A program made the position numbers and the translations under genes. From Lytechinus pictus (lineage: Eukaryota > Echinodermata > Echinoidea > Temnopleuroida > Toxopneustidae), in contig NC_087251.1 of NCBI RefSeq assembly GCF_037042905.1, forward strand, positions 45,137,373 to 45,201,372: a stretch of 64,000 nt of DNA, given 5' to 3'. Positions within the stretch are counted from its first letter, which is position 1. Each line of letters starts with the position of its first letter. Positions 61,740 to 64,000 of this stretch are shown here, piece by piece. A model generated the notes under the pieces. The model had not been told where the DNA came from and did not search any database. It saw nothing but the letters and a program-made list of their open reading frames with translations.

Positions 61740-63993
61740 TCACACCGGCGGCGGCCCTCTGACGTAGCTCATGACCGGGCCCGACGCATCCAACATGAGG
61801 TTGTCGGTGAGCGACAGGTAGCAGTCGCCGTGGTACGGTACCACCATGGACGGGAGCACCAGGACCAAGATGGTGCAGAGAAAGAGGAGTAGCTGAATGG
61901 GAAAGGCCACGCCCAAGACCCGTCTTGTGAAGGACTTACTTTGCTTCGGGAGTTCGTACTGCTCGCAGGCATCCTTGGCGTCGACGACGGTTCTCTGGGT
62001 GTGGTGGTGTGGGGAGTGGGTCGCGCTACCGGGATGGTCCACCATGTCCATGTCTTGGTACTGTCTGGGTAAGATGGCGGGCTTCTGGTGTGCTTCCAAC
62101 GCTTCCATCGAGGTAATCTCCTGCATCAAAAACATGGTAGAGTGAAATGAAAGCAATTTTATTATTTCATTCATTATTATTCATATTGGTACATTAGCAA
62201 TTGATTTATGCATTTAATCTCATTCATTCAAGCAGCTGCTAGTTCGTAGAGCTCATGACTAAAATGAAAATTATTTGATAATTAGATTTTTGAAAAAATG
62301 ATAAAAGGGAATAGTGACACATTGGAAGTTGTTTTTTTGTTTTTTCCCAGCACAGTATTGATACATAAGAAAATGATTTTAGATATAATCTCATTCAAGC
62401 AAATAATAGTTAATATTGCTCAAGACTAAAATTACAATACTTTTTAAATTTGCTAGCCTTAATCCATTGGGCCTTAGGCCTGATAACACTAGAGCTGTGA
62501 TCTATAGGCCCGTATTCTGAAGTCAGGTTTAACTTAGACCATGGTCTAACTCTGTGCTAAAATTATGGGGAGCCAAAAGTGTCAAATTTTTTATTAAGTT
62601 GTATGTTTCTTATGTTTACTGTGCTCTTTCCTGATTCACCGATGGTAAAGACAATCATCTATTCATACTTCCTAGACAATTATGAGTGATTTGGGAGCCA
62701 AATGAGCTGAAATGTGATATCTCTACTGATAGTGATTTATGTAACAATTGGCTATCCATACTTAAACCACAACTTTAAACCTGAGTTTAAGTTAAACCTG
62801 ACTTCAGAATACGGGCCACTGAATTTAATTTTTTTAATGAAATTCAAATCATGTGTTCCACATGTTAATTTGAAACAAAAAAGATAAAGTAGATTTGAAA
62901 TGCTTGTTTAATAATTCCTTGAACAGGTTTCAACTATGTTTCAAGTAAACTAAAATTTACTCCCATTTTTAAAAAAGTAAAAAAAAGAGGAATATGTATA
63001 CATATATTCAGTTACGATTTTTAAACAAAAATTATTTTTCCTGGCAACCTATGTTTTACTAGCTATGCTTTATAACAGGTTCCTCATATTTCACATTATT
63101 GCATTTCTTTGTCAAACAGAAAATGATATTTTCGTCATTATGCTTTTTACATGTTCAATAATATGTTTATTTTGTGGAACATGAAACAATAAAAATCAAA
63201 TCAAATCTGATTTCCATCTCATTATGTTTGAGAGCACATATCATTAGACATAATCGAAATGATAACTTACCTCAATAATAGGAGTCATATGTCCACCTTC
63301 AGAGTGCAAATAGTCCGGTGAGACAGTGATTGGTGTGCAGCCTTGTGTCTCGGCATCCCGTACCCTGCCATTCTTATCCATCCACAGCACGATGACATCC
63401 TTCCAGCTCCCGACCTGATCCTCCTCCAGGTCTTCCGCCTCCAGGTTCTTCCCGCTCTTCAGTTCTTCCACCAGGGTGTTGGTCGCCTCCATCAGGCGGT
63501 CGGTGTTATCGGTGCCCTGGGAGTCCAGCTCCCACTTGGATTCCAGTTCCTCGGTGGACAGTAGGAGATCGTTGACCTCCTTCTCCAGCCCCATGATCTC
63601 TTCCTTCAGAGCAGCTTCCTCGGGGCTGTCCTCCGCAGGAGGTGGCACCGACCACAGGTAACACTGCTTGTGCTTCTGGGTGCTCAGGTACTGGTCCAAG
63701 TTACCTTCAGAGCAGGCTTCTGCGATCTGAGAAACGTAACTCATATAGCCCGACTTGTTGAGGGAAGTGTCATTCTCATCCACGACGGTACAAGGGCTGT
63801 CAACTTCGGAGAGCTTCAGCGCGTCATGGGTCGACTTCTCGTCGTCGGTACTCAGCAGCGAGTTGAATCCTGTATCGCAACTACCTGTACAGCTGCCTTC
63901 TGTCTGTACCGACTGCGTGTCGGATACAGAAGATCCAGACTTTCTCTTGTTGCGTTTGTTCTTCTTTGACTTCTTTCCTTGCTCAGGACTCAT
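61740..63993 (-). CDS. Nesprin-like KASH-domain protein, last two coding exons (5' partial)
   Basis: Upstream exon 63271-63993 (it may start outside the window; the first ATG at 63993 need not be the start) and last exon 61740-62120, joined in phase 0 by a GTAAGT donor and a GATGCAG acceptor; 367 residues are visible. Order: Lys/Arg-rich segment (KKSKKNKRNKRK, 7-18), acidic Ser-rich linker, a helical spectrin-like stretch (about 124-195), a His-rich linker, then a KASH domain: a membrane span at about 309-331 (GVAFPIQLLLFLCTILVLVL) and a lumenal tail with Cys341, then PVMSYVRGPPPV ending at the stop. KASH proteins sit in the outer nuclear membrane; the tail binds SUN trimers in the perinuclear space and the rest tethers cytoskeleton. 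The terminal proline triplet and the P-x-M-x-Y spacing before it match known SUN-binding tails. Vertebrate nesprin paralogue not assignable from this part. Confidence 0.9.
62121..63270 (-). other. Last intron of the KASH gene
   Basis: Minus-strand donor GTAAGTTATC just below 63271 and acceptor TTTGATGCAG just above 62120. About 1.15 kb, AT-rich, containing the 311-bp MITE and no other recognised feature. Confidence 0.85.
62507..62817. mobile_element. MITE with GGYCCGTATTCTGAAGTC ends, copy 2 (in KASH gene intron)
   Basis: GGCCCGTATTCTGAAGTCAG and the inverted GACTTCAGAATACGGGCC bound about 311 bp that match the element at 47930-48245 along their whole length (shared 'ctgtgctctttcctgattca', 'gacaattatga', CTTAAACCACAACTTTAAAC). 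Differences are scattered plus a small deletion and a changed left inner arm. It sits inside the 62121-63270 intron. Confidence 0.9.
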
Positions 63994-64000
63994 GATTGCA

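Noticed and set aside
63343-63969. Plus-strand frames of 61-99 codons over the KASH exon
   Set aside because: Antisense shadows of the well-supported minus-strand exon.

Overview
This is a eukaryotic, AT-rich, low-gene-density window. The kind of organism is inferred, not proven: spliced genes with GT-AG introns, a KASH-domain nuclear-envelope gene, many short foldback DNA elements (MITEs), a tRNA-derived SINE, CR1/jockey/L2-like non-LTR remnants, abundant CA/CT/ATC microsatellites and the recurring 'taggcctat/aggcctac' words together suggest a marine deuterostome, most likely an echinoderm such as a sea urchin. There is nothing bacterial or viral here: no operons, CRISPR or phage.

Three genes can be supported. 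(1) Plus strand 32494-36008: nine coding exons whose phases all join, giving a 581-residue protein with an N-terminal coiled coil, nine tandem copies of a ten-residue YNPSTPDTAP unit, a Pro/Thr/Ala-rich linker and a C-terminal protein kinase domain whose catalytic loop reads MND instead of HRD. (2) Plus strand 42927-44054: two exons encoding a 172-residue basic coiled-coil protein that I do not recognise. (3) Minus strand 61740-63993: the last two coding exons (the upstream part lies outside the window) of a nesprin-like protein ending in a transmembrane KASH domain with a C-terminal GPPPV.

Layout: 1-28 kb has no convincing gene. It is a patchwork of MITEs (1-545, 7583-8565, 12251-12643, 17896-18004, 20094-20651), a SINE (7244-7444), a truncated LINE (20729-21553), CA-rich minisatellites (5788-6510, 22381-22775) and a remarkable 4.4-kb inverted-repeat element (23883-28313) that carries internal satellite arrays. 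28-32 kb holds a nested MITE and the possible promoter side of the kinase gene. 36-42.7 kb is intergenic with LINE and repeat-family remnants. 42.7-44.7 kb is the small coiled-coil gene. 44.7-61.7 kb lacks coding exons and contains a MITE cluster (53.5-53.9 kb), a SINE copy, a 105/134-bp minisatellite and a strikingly C-poor, purine-rich 4-kb stretch that lies immediately downstream of the KASH stop codon in its direction of transcription. 61.7-64 kb is the KASH gene, with a MITE in its last intron.

The three genes show no obvious joint function. The kinase is a signalling protein, the KASH protein anchors the nucleus to the cytoskeleton, and the third is unknown. The points most worth following are the kinase's CTD-like repeat, the 4.4-kb foldback element with palindromic subterminal repeats, and the 369-bp hairpin built of 15-16-bp units.
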